This document shows positions 54,601 through 62,824 of a stretch of DNA of 64,000 nucleotides, in pieces. Below the pieces are notes generated by a model, which had not been told where the DNA came from, ran no database searches, and saw only the letters and a list, made by a program, of their open reading frames with translations. Numbering within the stretch: the first letter of the stretch is position 1; each line of letters starts with the position of its first letter. The position numbers and the translations under genes were made by a program. The stretch is from Hermatobates lingyangjiaoensis (lineage: Eukaryota; Arthropoda; Insecta; Hemiptera; Hermatobatidae), in contig JAPFBL010000222.1 of NCBI GenBank assembly GCA_026182355.1, positions 587,001 through 651,000 on the forward strand, given 5' to 3'.

Positions 54601-56584
54601 TGCGTTCAACTTCCCAGAACTTGGTTAGGGTTTCATTAAGGTCTTCATGGCGTTCGCTATGTACAGGAGTGATTTCAGTTGCTAATAGATTTACAGATGA
54701 CTTGTCAGGAGTATACTTTCCCGCTATTATCCAACCAAGCTTCGTATTTTGAAAGACAAGAAGGTTATTTGATAAATTAAACTTCTCTGGGGTTAGAATG
54801 TCAAAAAATATTTCGCTGCCAAGGATCAAGTCTACATTATGAGGCTTAAAGAAATACGGGTCTGCTAAAACTATATCTGGAGCAATATTCCAAGCTAAGT
54901 GGTCGATTTTAGTTTGAGGTAATTTATCAGTAAGTTTTGGAAGAATTAGGAAATCAGTCGTTGTGGTATAATCACAAACTCTAGATTGGAGACTAGTATG
55001 AATTTTATTTTTTATGGTTGAGTGAAATTGATTAATACCACAGATAGAGGTATTAGTAGGTAAAAATGGAAAACCAAGAGCTCTAGAAAACGATTCTGTA
55101 ATAAAGTTACTTTGAGCTCCACAATCGAGCAAGGCTGTGGCTTTAATTAATTTTCCAGAAGAATTGGCCACTAACACCTGAGCTGTGGCTAAGAGAATGT
55201 TGCAAGTACTGCGTTGGGCAGACAATGCAACAGGGCTAATACTGCTTGGAATTTGGTCTTTGTGTAGATGGCACAAAGTATGATGCTTTTGAGAACATAT
55301 CTTACATACACCAGGGTTTAAACATTCTTTTGTCTTGTGATTGTTATTAAAACAGTTTAGGCATAACCCCCTTTCATTTACTTGTACTATGCGTTCTTCT
55401 GGAGACAATGACTTGAATTTTGGACACTCATATACCTTATGAACTTCGTGGCAAATGTGACATCTGTAATATTCACTATTTCTTACAGGATGAGCAACTG
55501 GAAGAGATTCAGAATTACTGGGCAGACGCAGCATCTTGTCTGGATTACTAACGTTTCTTTTACTTTGCTTACTGTGGGACTGAACAGCACTATAATTACA
55601 AAATGAATTCTTCGTGGAAGACTTCTTAACAAAATTAGGAAATTTGTTCGAAGAATATATAATTCCTTTACTCTGGTCGAAAGACTTGATGGTCGATAAA
55701 GTTGCTTCCAAAGTATTTATTTCTTTTAAAAGATGCCCTTCAAAATCAAAAATTGACGGACATTGAGAACTATTTGAAAGAGCACTTTCCCAACGTGTAA
55801 GGAGGTTGACATCTAACTTGGAAGCTAATAAAGGCACTAACACATAACTGGAAGAAATCACGTCCTCTCCCAACGCTTCTAGAGAACGAATGTTTTTATA
55901 GAACTCATTTGCTAGCCCTTTAAGTGATTGAAGACAATTGGGTTTAACCTTTGCTAAATTAAACAACGACGAAACATGAGAGTTAACAATTAATCTCTTA
56001 TTATCAAATCTGTTGATTAATAGTTCCCAAGCAATCCTATAATTTGTTTGCGTAATTTGAATATTGGCAACTAGATCAGCGGCTTGGCCTTTCAAACAAG
56101 ATTTCAAGTACTGCAGTTTCTGAACATCATCCAAAGAGGGATTGTTGTGAATTAAACTTAGAAAATTATCTTTGAAGGAATACCAATTGTTCAAATCACC
56201 ACTAAACTCGTTGATACTAATTTTTGGCAATCTAACTTGAACTTGAGAAGGACACTGCTTGCAAGATGAGAACGAGGAAGATGACAGAGACTGTGAACCT
56301 GTTTTGATCTCATGCTCCAAAAAACCCATTAACTTGAAATACCTTCTTTCAAAGTCAACTATCTCCCTATCATCATCACAAGGATTCTTTGAACAGCTTT
56401 CAAGATCAATTAAGCACTTCCTAAATTCTTTTAGCGTGGGTTCTAATTGTCTTAGCCTGCAAGAAAGCTCAAAATGATCTTGGTCACGACTATAATTCTG
56501 AACAAAGGTTTCAGATCTAGTCAAAATAGACATTAATGACGATTTGGAAACATTTAACTTTTCTAATATATTATATCTAGGCAT
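51683..56584 (-). CDS. BEL/Pao gag-pol polyprotein, 1633 residues
   Basis: Domains in order: a gag-like region (about 20-300; SINEFSGDLNNWYSFKDNF typical of BEL gag); zinc knuckles around 374-440 (CHICH, CLNCFNNNHKTKEC, CKIC); aspartic protease with ALLDCGAQ (active Asp-487) at about 470-600; RT at about 690-960 with VTADLEKMY (823-831) and catalytic FYVDD (901-905); RNase H at about 1070-1205 with GFCDAS (1074-1079), LPRLELCGA and SDSTIVLHWL; integrase zinc finger H1385, H1390, C1420, C1423; catalytic D1455, D1521 and E1575. No internal stop occurs. The start ATG at 56584 follows a 377-bp leader. The frame ends early at LTPAHS by frameshift; the remaining integrase tail is at 51306-51686. 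Intact, it would build particles, copy RNA into DNA and integrate it. Confidence 0.96.
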   Translation of the reverse strand: MPRYNILEKLNVSKSSLMSILTRSETFVQNYSRDQDHFELSCRLRQLEPTLKEFRKCLIDLESCSKNPCDDDREIVDFERRYFKLMGFLEHEIKTGSQSLSSSSFSSCKQCPSQVQVRLPKISINEFSGDLNNWYSFKDNFLSLIHNNPSLDDVQKLQYLKSCLKGQAADLVANIQITQTNYRIAWELLINRFDNKRLIVNSHVSSLFNLAKVKPNCLQSLKGLANEFYKNIRSLEALGEDVISSSYVLVPLLASKLDVNLLTRWESALSNSSQCPSIFDFEGHLLKEINTLEATLSTIKSFDQSKGIIYSSNKFPNFVKKSSTKNSFCNYSAVQSHSKQSKRNVSNPDKMLRLPSNSESLPVAHPVRNSEYYRCHICHEVHKVYECPKFKSLSPEERIVQVNERGLCLNCFNNNHKTKECLNPGVCKICSQKHHTLCHLHKDQIPSSISPVALSAQRSTCNILLATAQVLVANSSGKLIKATALLDCGAQSNFITESFSRALGFPFLPTNTSICGINQFHSTIKNKIHTSLQSRVCDYTTTTDFLILPKLTDKLPQTKIDHLAWNIAPDIVLADPYFFKPHNVDLILGSEIFFDILTPEKFNLSNNLLVFQNTKLGWIIAGKYTPDKSSVNLLATEITPVHSERHEDLNETLTKFWEVERIPPIRLLSRQEKIVEQHFENTVKRDASGRFIVHLPFKRDPSCLGNSSNIALKRFHSLENKFQTNPEFFQQYKGFMNEYINLGHMVELSKEEYSSLHLTPNYFLPHHAVHREDSLSSKIRVVFNGSVPSSTGISLNQILDIGPPLQQNASGLTLRFRFHKYAVTADLEKMYRQILVHPPHTRFQLVYWRNSPSEQLKIYKLLTVTYGTGPAPYLAIKTIMKFAKEQMYNLPLASSCVLNDFYVDDLVSGEDSVQKLFDLYNQLTKLFSQVGMKLRKWCSNQNEFLTSLSDNPDPLYSLDFCTKEMKTLGIYWDPSVDSFHYQVNFVDRLYYTKRSVVSDIAKIYDPLGFLCPVVTYGKIFIQELWLKKLSWDDKLPQDDFELWTHFKSDLLSLNRFNIQRYVKNHDKASHELHGFCDASQKAYGAAIYLKSIDPYGCIAVTLLVAKSRVAPVRTLSLPRLELCGALLLAHLYQFVKESLPQMKFSCTRFWSDSTIVLHWLASESSRWKTFVCNRVSEIQELTADGIWSHVMTQDNPADLITRGLRSLEFLNKLVFWLHGPTWLQENKPYDTYDMLPDTEIPEKKSVILTALISSSDLLVTIERFSSWIRLYRSISYVLRFASNCKLSKSERTFGPLTLKETKTAQNVIIKLFQNSMFPEEVQSLKVKGEVPKSSRILSLSPFLDSEGIMRVGGRLHHASLPYDQTHPIILCSKHPLSRLISLHYHRCSLHAGPQHLLYIIRLKFWIVNGKNMCKDIYKKCVTCFKLKPEPVKYLMGSLPKERVTVNRVFYNTGIDFAGPVLIKQSNRKNSPKIKAYICLFVCMATKAIHLELVSSLRTEDFLACLRRFIARRGPVNTIYCDNGTNFVGARNVLNDFYKLVQSDQFKSSVITKATIHDIEFKFLPSRSPSMGGLWEAGVKMMKYHLRRVMGLMHFTFEELSTVLAEIESQLNSRPLTPMSTHPTDYSVLTPAHS

Positions 56585-56940
56585 TTTGACTGAATGTATA
56601 TTAATTAAGTTAATTATTAAATTATAATTATAACTGGAAAATTAAATGAATATAACAAAATATATGATAGGCAAATACTTATAAATATACAAGGCAAAAA
56701 TAAAGGGAAGATTTTGATGAATTAGATTGTTATATAAAGTTGATAATCAATTTTAGACAGAATTCAAATTACTTCTTAAGTTGGTTAATTATAGCTTGTC
56801 GAAAGAATAAGTAATTAATTATGAGCTTGATACAAATACACAATAAACCCACTGACTAGGAAATAAAGGTAAAAGGGAATAAGGTAATAAAGGTTACAGG
56901 CGTACCTTGAGTCTGCTTGAATATCTTGAATTAAGATGAT
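56585..56940 (-). other. BEL 5' leader between PBS and gag
   Basis: AT-rich untranslated sequence, read on the minus strand, without an open frame; it would hold packaging signals. Confidence 0.6.
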
Positions 56941-56958
56941 ATCGGGGCCGGAGGACCA
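56941..56958 (-). promoter_or_regulatory. Primer-binding site of the BEL element
   Basis: Minus strand TGGTCCTCCGGCCCCGAT begins 3 bases after the 5' LTR. The leading TGG is complementary to a tRNA CCA end, as expected for a tRNA primer. The tRNA species was not determined. Confidence 0.75.
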
Positions 56959-56961
56959 AAA

Positions 56962-57555
56962 TGTTGTGGCTGGTATCACAACTGGGGTTGCTTGAGGGTA
57001 GCTGCTGCTTGGGTGGAGAGTTGGCCTGTGATGACAGAGATGCTTGAATGATGGTGGAGAGAGTGGGCGCTTGGAGGTTGGGAGGTGAATGCTTGATGTC
57101 TTGCTTGCTTGGGGGTAGAGAATAGAATGCTTGAGGTGTTGACTGCTTGCTGGTTGGAAAGGGAGTGGATGCTTGAGATGTTGACTGCTTGCTGGTTGAG
57201 AAGGGAGTGGATGCTTGAGGTGGTGTTTGCTTGCTGGTTGAGAAGGGAGTGGATGCTTGAGGTGGTGTTTGCTTGCTGGTAGAGAAGGGAGTGGATGCTT
57301 GAGGTGGTGTTTGCTTGCTGGTAGAGAAGGGAGTGGATGCTTGAGGTGGTGTTTGCTTGCTGGTAGAGAAGGAGTGGATGCTTGAGGTGGTGTTTTGCTT
57401 GCTGGTAGAGAAGGGAGTGGTTAGGCGAAGGGTCCGAGACTAGCCAGGTAACATTGGGCAAAGTTAGGAGGGCAGGTACTGCTAAGCTACCCTAAGCCGG
57501 CATGTACCGCTAGGCAGCCCTAAGAGAGCAGGTATACTAAGTTAAAATCTGAACA
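56962..57555 (-). repeat. BEL/Pao 5' LTR (594 bp)
   Basis: Matches 50405-50998 except for one missing G (near 57370) and one extra T (near 57395). The two indels offset each other, so the long repetitive frame stays open but with altered residues between them. It would contain the promoter for the element. Confidence 0.93.
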
Positions 57556-57560
57556 ATTAG
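57556..57560. repeat. 5-bp target-site duplication ATTAG, right
   Basis: Matches 50400-50404 and completes the bracket of the BEL insertion. Confidence 0.93.
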
Positions 57561-58260
57561 TACAATATTAAGTAAGAGACACATTAGCCGTATGCCCTTC
57601 AGGTGGATAGAAGAATAGTGAGTTGGAACCTCTGACTCTTGAGCAAGCAACATACAGTTGACCATGTGAGAAACAGTCTCACTCACATCTAATCCTGCCG
57701 TAGACAGAATTTGGCCTTGCGACTTATTTACCATCATTACCGAACCGACTACCGATCGTTGCAACCATTTATATTGAATGACACTGTTTCTAGGTATCAA
57801 TGGTTTGCGTGGTACGAACACTGACTCCCAAGTACCACACACAGTCATGATATCAGCCTCTATAACGGTATCTGTGCAAAGAACGAATTCAGAATCGTAG
57901 CCCGTTGAACATTTCTGGGGCACTCAAGTTTTGTAGCAGCATGATTGGTGCCCCTACTTTAAGTTTTAAGTCATGAGCAGGTAGTCCAGGATGAGTTACA
58001 GAATCAAGAAATCCAGTTCGATATTGAACTTCTTCCTCATAAATAATCACTCTGTTTACAGACCTGTATGTTCTTTCTTCGGCTTAATATAGTGCAAGAT
58101 CTTGTTTATTGATTCGTCCTGCCTGCTCATTTGGAGTGGTGAGAATTGCTTGTTCACAAAGCCAGTTATTCGGAATAGATGGCAGATCTTGAACTTCGGG
58201 AAGACCTTGCCAATTATCTCTTGCTGGGAGCTTAAATGCCAACTGAATTGAAATCAACTA
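57561..58260 (-). pseudogene. Helitron Pif1-like helicase, C-terminal fragment (copy 2)
   Basis: Minus strand: YRSVNRVIIYEEEVQY, TGFLDSVTHPGLPAHDLKL, KVGAPIMLLQNLSAPEMFNG, then after a frame change LCTDTVIEADIMTVCG, VPRKPLIPRNS, VMMVNKSQGQILSTAGLDVS. These are the Helitron helicase C-terminal motifs, better kept than in copy 1 (KSQGQ intact). A frameshift near 57905 and later changes break it. The ORF open from 57923 runs across the BEL boundary into the LTR, so its final few residues are not helicase. Confidence 0.83.
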
Positions 58261-58656
58261 ACAATACCTTATTGCTATCATTGTATATTTTTAAAATAAC
58301 CTTATTTGTGAAGTCAGCCAAAGACAGCTTAAAAGTCCATAACTCCTCTTCCAAGTTGAATTTTTAATCCATTCAAAGCATAGATTTTAAGCTAGATATA
58401 CACAAATCTACTACCAAAGGTTCAGCTTGCTATATCTTATGATAGCTGAGTTTACTTGCAACAAACTTTTACAGATAAACCGACAAACTCACAAACCGAC
58501 AAACCGACAGGCGGAATTTTTTCTAAGGGTGGATTTGGTTTTTCTAATGCATGAAACGCAAAAATAACTTGAAATGGGTCAGTACTAAGCAATGTAAAGC
58601 TTAGTACTAAATACCTTACAAGCTTTACTTGTAAAGCTTTATATTATATATATAGA

Positions 58657-60805
58657 TATTAACAATGTTTCAAATCACTCATGAAGTATGTTTTTATATA
58701 TTGTTTTAGTACTACGAGTATCTAAATGAATAGTTAATTATGTGATCAACACCTGGCGCGCTTAGAAACCCTTGGTATTCTCTTTTTTTTTCTGGCACCA
58801 TCAACCGAACATACATGATTCTTACACATGGTTTAAATTTAAGTTAGTATAATCTAATTTAAATATAGGATTCATAATTTGAAACTACATACCAATAGTC
58901 CGTTTGAAAATCAGGGAAAATTGGTTTGGATAATGAAACACCTTCCTTCATTGCTTTGTATTAAATGACTCCCTTCGCCGAACTTTTCAACAGCACCAAT
59001 TTTCCACCAAGTTTACGGAATAAATCACCAGTATATTATTTTTTGCATGTCATAAATAATAAATATACGACAGATTTGTAAAACAGTGTACAAATAATGT
59101 CCTGCAGGGTCATATTCTACTGGTTGCCTAACAAGAATACATCTAAAGACCCTATAATAGCTAAATAGGATATCTAGTTCATTTAGACAGATTTGTTGTT
59201 AATCAATTAATGAATTATGTAATAACTTATGTTTTATTATTGTGCTATAATAATGGAAGAGTTCGTATTTCTGCATATTTACACATACACATAACTTTAA
59301 TAATAAGATTCAATAAGAAACTATTGGTATTTCATATTAACAAACATTTTAAACAGGTCAACAAAATGTTATTTATAATTAATAACATATGTTATTTTAA
59401 AATAATAAAATATATTTTTCGTGGTGGAATAAAAAATACGAAATCATTTGTTTACATTTTAAAATAATTTTTTTAGGTACACAATATAAAACACGATAAT
59501 AATTATAGTGGTACCTGCCATTTTAAGATGGCAGTTAAACATTGCAATATCTGATTTGCAATAAACAAATTCACATCATAATAATATTTTATGATATCTT
59601 TCTCTTACCCATTTTTTTAAACAGCTTTAATAATAACCTACTAATTTACAAAAAATGTTTAATCATTAATTTACTTTAAATAATAATTATTAATTCGTAA
59701 TATTATCTCATCGTAATAGATATTTTTTGCTATAGCTGCAATACATTGCAGACTCTTGTGTTTTTATCCCCAGTACATGTCGTGCTTTCAGAGTTTTTTG
59801 AACTTTTTTAGGCTCCATTAGGCATAAAACAAGATCTAATATAAAATTTAATGAAAACAGTATGTTTTTAATAAATTTTAGGAATTCAATATATAAAAAA
59901 GTATAAAACAAGAGCAGTTTGATAAAAAAAAATATTTCAATATTTTAATACGTAATGAAATGTATTAAAGGAAGAAAGTAAGAAAGGAACTTTCCAAGGT
60001 TTAAGGAATGATATAAATAAATAGCGAATTTTATAGCACAGACCTAATAAAATTTTTTTAAGTGATATATTCTTCACTTAGTTTATTTACAATCAATTAC
60101 AAATGTTTGCCACTAACCAGAGCAAACTTTAATACATCTAGTTGTCAAAAGTCTTTCATGGCTATGCTAGAGTGATTTGTCATTTTTTTTGGCACTCTTA
60201 TTTTATCAAAAAAAATGTATGAAAATATCTTGTATAAGATAGTAACATTTAAGAAAAAGCTTCAGAGATTTGAGAGTGGTGCTGACAGGAAAAAAAACTG
60301 CTGATAGATGTCTTATGTCATTAAATTGTACAATAATAAGTCGTTATTATATCTTTATACTCGTTAAACAAAATGCTATCAAATTGATAATATTTTATGA
60401 GGTTAGCATATATTTTTTCAAGTATTATTTATTATGTTGCAGCATTATTCTCTTTGTTAATTTGTTTGTAAACAAACCTCTTTTTGGGATTTTAAAGATA
60501 CTGCTATAGATATGCAAATTTGAAATTCTATGAACCAGACCACATAAAAATGGATGTCTTATTTATTTATTATGAGATTGAATTGCGAATTTTCTTCACA
60601 TGCATTATTCTTAACAATTTGCCCCTTTAGCATTAATTTTGATCAGTTTTAAAAAAAACTTTGTCTTTAGCCAACTAATTCAGGAGTAAGGAAGGGTTAT
60701 TTACGTACTGGTGAGCTATATAAAGAGGACATTTCTTATTCAATTCATTTTAAATATGTAAAAGTGATTGATCATTAAGTATATTTCATATCCTCTGTTG
60801 GGATA
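58657..60805. other. AT-rich stretch without recognised gene
   Basis: No domain-bearing frame or repeat boundary was recognised. Confidence 0.5.
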
Positions 60806-60817
60806 TCCTCACACTCC

Positions 60818-60860
60818 TACACACACGCACACACCCACACACACACACACACACAAACAC

Positions 60861-60892
<32 letters not shown>

Positions 60893-60935
60893 TACACAGA
60901 GAGAGAGAGAGAGAGAATGTGAGAGAGAGAAAGTG
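60818..60935 (+). repeat. (CA)n-(GA)n compound microsatellite
   Basis: CA run at about 60818-60898 followed by GA run at 60899-60935. It produces spurious Thr-His and Cys-Val frames on the two strands. Confidence 0.95.
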
Positions 60936-61054
60936 ATCTTATGTAAGGATGACAGAGAGATACATTTGTGGAATGTGGGCCTCAAATGTGTATTTCCCAT
61001 TATACTAGGATATCAAAATTCTTAGTTGGCACATGAATTCATTAGTCTATATTT

Positions 61055-61525
61055 AATATATATATATATATATATATTATATAACAGATTCAATAATAAA
61101 TCGACCGTTAGATAGAATAGGTGTGTTCTCTAATCGGGGTTTCGGTCAATTTTCCAGGATAAAAAATCAAACTCTCGTTGCCAACGTTTCGGTTTTATTT
61201 AAAACCATTTTCATAGGCAGAAGTAAGAATTTTTTAACTAAGAAAATGAAATTTACATTATTTAAAGGAACAACAATGTTAACCGGACAAAACCATCGAC
61301 TAGACTATCTAGTCGAAAAACCTTCAGTCTAGTCGAAGGTTTTGTCCGGTTAACATTGTTGTTCCTTTAAATAATGTAAATTTAATTTTCTTAGTTAAAA
61401 AATTCTTACTTCTGCCTATGAAAAAGGTTTTAAATAAATCCGAAACGTTGGCAACGAGAGTTTGATTTTTTATCCTGGAAAATTGACCGAAACCCCGTTT
61501 AGAGAACACACCTATATATTATATA
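61055..61525. mobile_element. PLE family E 3' ends, long head-to-head palindrome
   Basis: Left arm (minus) and right arm (plus) match over about 200 bp each: GGTTTCGGTCAATTTTCC / GGAAAATTGACCGAAACC, AACGTTTCGG / CCGAAACGTT, AGAAGTAAGAATTTTTTAAC / GTTAAAAAATTCTTACTTCT, and AACATTGTTGTTCC in the centre, with a short loop near 61320. (TA)n lies at 61058-61078 and TA-rich sequence at 61515. The two reciprocal frames of 61-69 residues are the same sequence read from each arm. Confidence 0.78.
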
Positions 61526-62820
61526 TAGAGGTATATAAAAGTAAAATAAAAGTTGTTGATATTACTTATTATTATTATTCTTTTGTATTCAGCTTTATAA
61601 AAACACAGGTACATTTTTGAATGTACAATACGAAGAAATATGAAATATTCGATTACAATACGAAGCATATTGATGTCCAAGTTATAATGTCTTTTGCTAT
61701 AAGGGAGGACATAATAGAGCCTATATAACACTTACAGAAGGCTTATCCTTGCTTTAGCCAAGCAGTAAAATGCAAATGAAGCAATCTTGTTTGAACAGTC
61801 ACTTCGCAACACCATCGAAAGGGCTCAGAAGTTTCCTAGCTTGATAAGCAAAGTCTGCAGATATCATTATCTGTGATTTTCATTAAATTCTACGCTGCGA
61901 ACACAGTTCTAATCAGTTATTTCTCTGGATTTTGGTTACAAAATATTTATTATTTTACTCACACATAACAATTGTAATGCCACTTACATTATTCATTTTA
62001 TTTTAAATTCACTGCTTTAATTCCCAGTAACGTCTTTTTTTATCACTAAACGTTTTTTACTTTAAATAAATGTGTCCATTTATACTGAATATGCTTGCAT
62101 GGCATAATGAAATATGTCACAAGTGTCACTATTTGACAAATCCTAGTGGCACTTGAAAGATCTGTAGTACTTTTTCCCGTAAATTACTACCTCGTTTTTG
62201 AGTAGTGTAGAAACATCAACAATTTTTTCATCTTTTATTAGAAACTGAGTAAATTTTAACCCCTTCAGTTCATGATAGTTGAAACATAAATTTCATATTA
62301 TGTATCATATTAATATTTCCATGATAAAATCCTGAAGTTGCCAACACCCAATTTTACTATAAGTAAACATAACATGAAAATTGATTTCTGTTTTATTTTT
62401 ATTTAAGTATTGTTATGAATTAGATACATTCATTAGTTTCAACCATTTCTGTGAAAATGGTGGAAAATTGAACTTCCTGTTCTAATCTGTTCGATATCAC
62501 GTATATTGGTTTGTATTCTATTTGTTCTAATATCACGTATATTGGTTTAGGATTTGATAAGTAACTTTCATAAACTCCAGTTGTATACATACATGTCTAG
62601 AAAAAATGCCATCAAACTGATCATTTCAATTAGTTGTTACTGTCTCGTTCTAATAATAATTATAACTTATATTGGCATAAATAACTACAAAATAAATTGT
62701 TTGTTTTGTACTGTAATTATGGTCACCTAAGAACATGATGTTATTACTAATGTTTAATTTTTACAAATGCTTAAATTTTTGTGAGCGTTCCTCACTCAAA
62801 GTAAATACCAGCCACTTCAC
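61526..62820. other. AT-rich stretch without recognised gene
   Basis: It contains a TTTACTATAAGTAAA palindrome at about 62352-62367, the same word that ends the repeats at 5425 and 37466. It also has a short tandem duplication ATATCACGTATATTGGTTT at 62495-62545. Confidence 0.45.
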
Positions 62821-62824
62821 TTTG

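Larger units (their letters stand above)
50405..57555 (-). mobile_element. BEL/Pao LTR retrotransposon, nearly intact, 7151 bp
   Basis: Two 594-bp LTRs (TG...CA ends) flank one large gag-pol frame on the minus strand. The 5' LTR is at 56962-57555. A primer-binding-site-like sequence starts 3 bp inside it, and a purine-rich tract precedes the 3' LTR (50405-50998). The target duplication is ATTAG. The two LTRs differ only by two single-base indels in homopolymers, so insertion is recent. A one-base frameshift separates the last part of the integrase. The element sits inside Helitron copy 2. Confidence 0.95.
50293..58656 (-). mobile_element. Helitron, copy 2, split by a BEL/Pao insertion
   Basis: Minus-strand 5' end TCTATATATATAATA begins at 58656 after a host A. 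The 3' end lies near 50293, where CTAACAGACGTGCGCATCTTTAAC matches CTAGCAAACGTACCCGTCTTTGAC of copy 1. Removing 50405-57560 makes the Helitron continuous: the sequence left of the insert (AAAATATATTTATTAG) and right of it (TACAATATTAAGTAAGAGAC) align with the uninterrupted GAAAATACCATTATTAG and TACAGTGTTAAACAAATGCC at 9046-9082 of copy 1. The Helitron itself is about 1.2 kb. Confidence 0.85.

Noticed and set aside
54534..54752. Plus-strand frames within the BEL element (52020, 54534, 56259)
   Set aside because: They are antisense shadows of the gag-pol frame with no motif.
61123..61509. Two similar 61-69 residue frames facing each other
   Set aside because: They are the same PLE family E palindrome read from each arm; no protein family resembles them.
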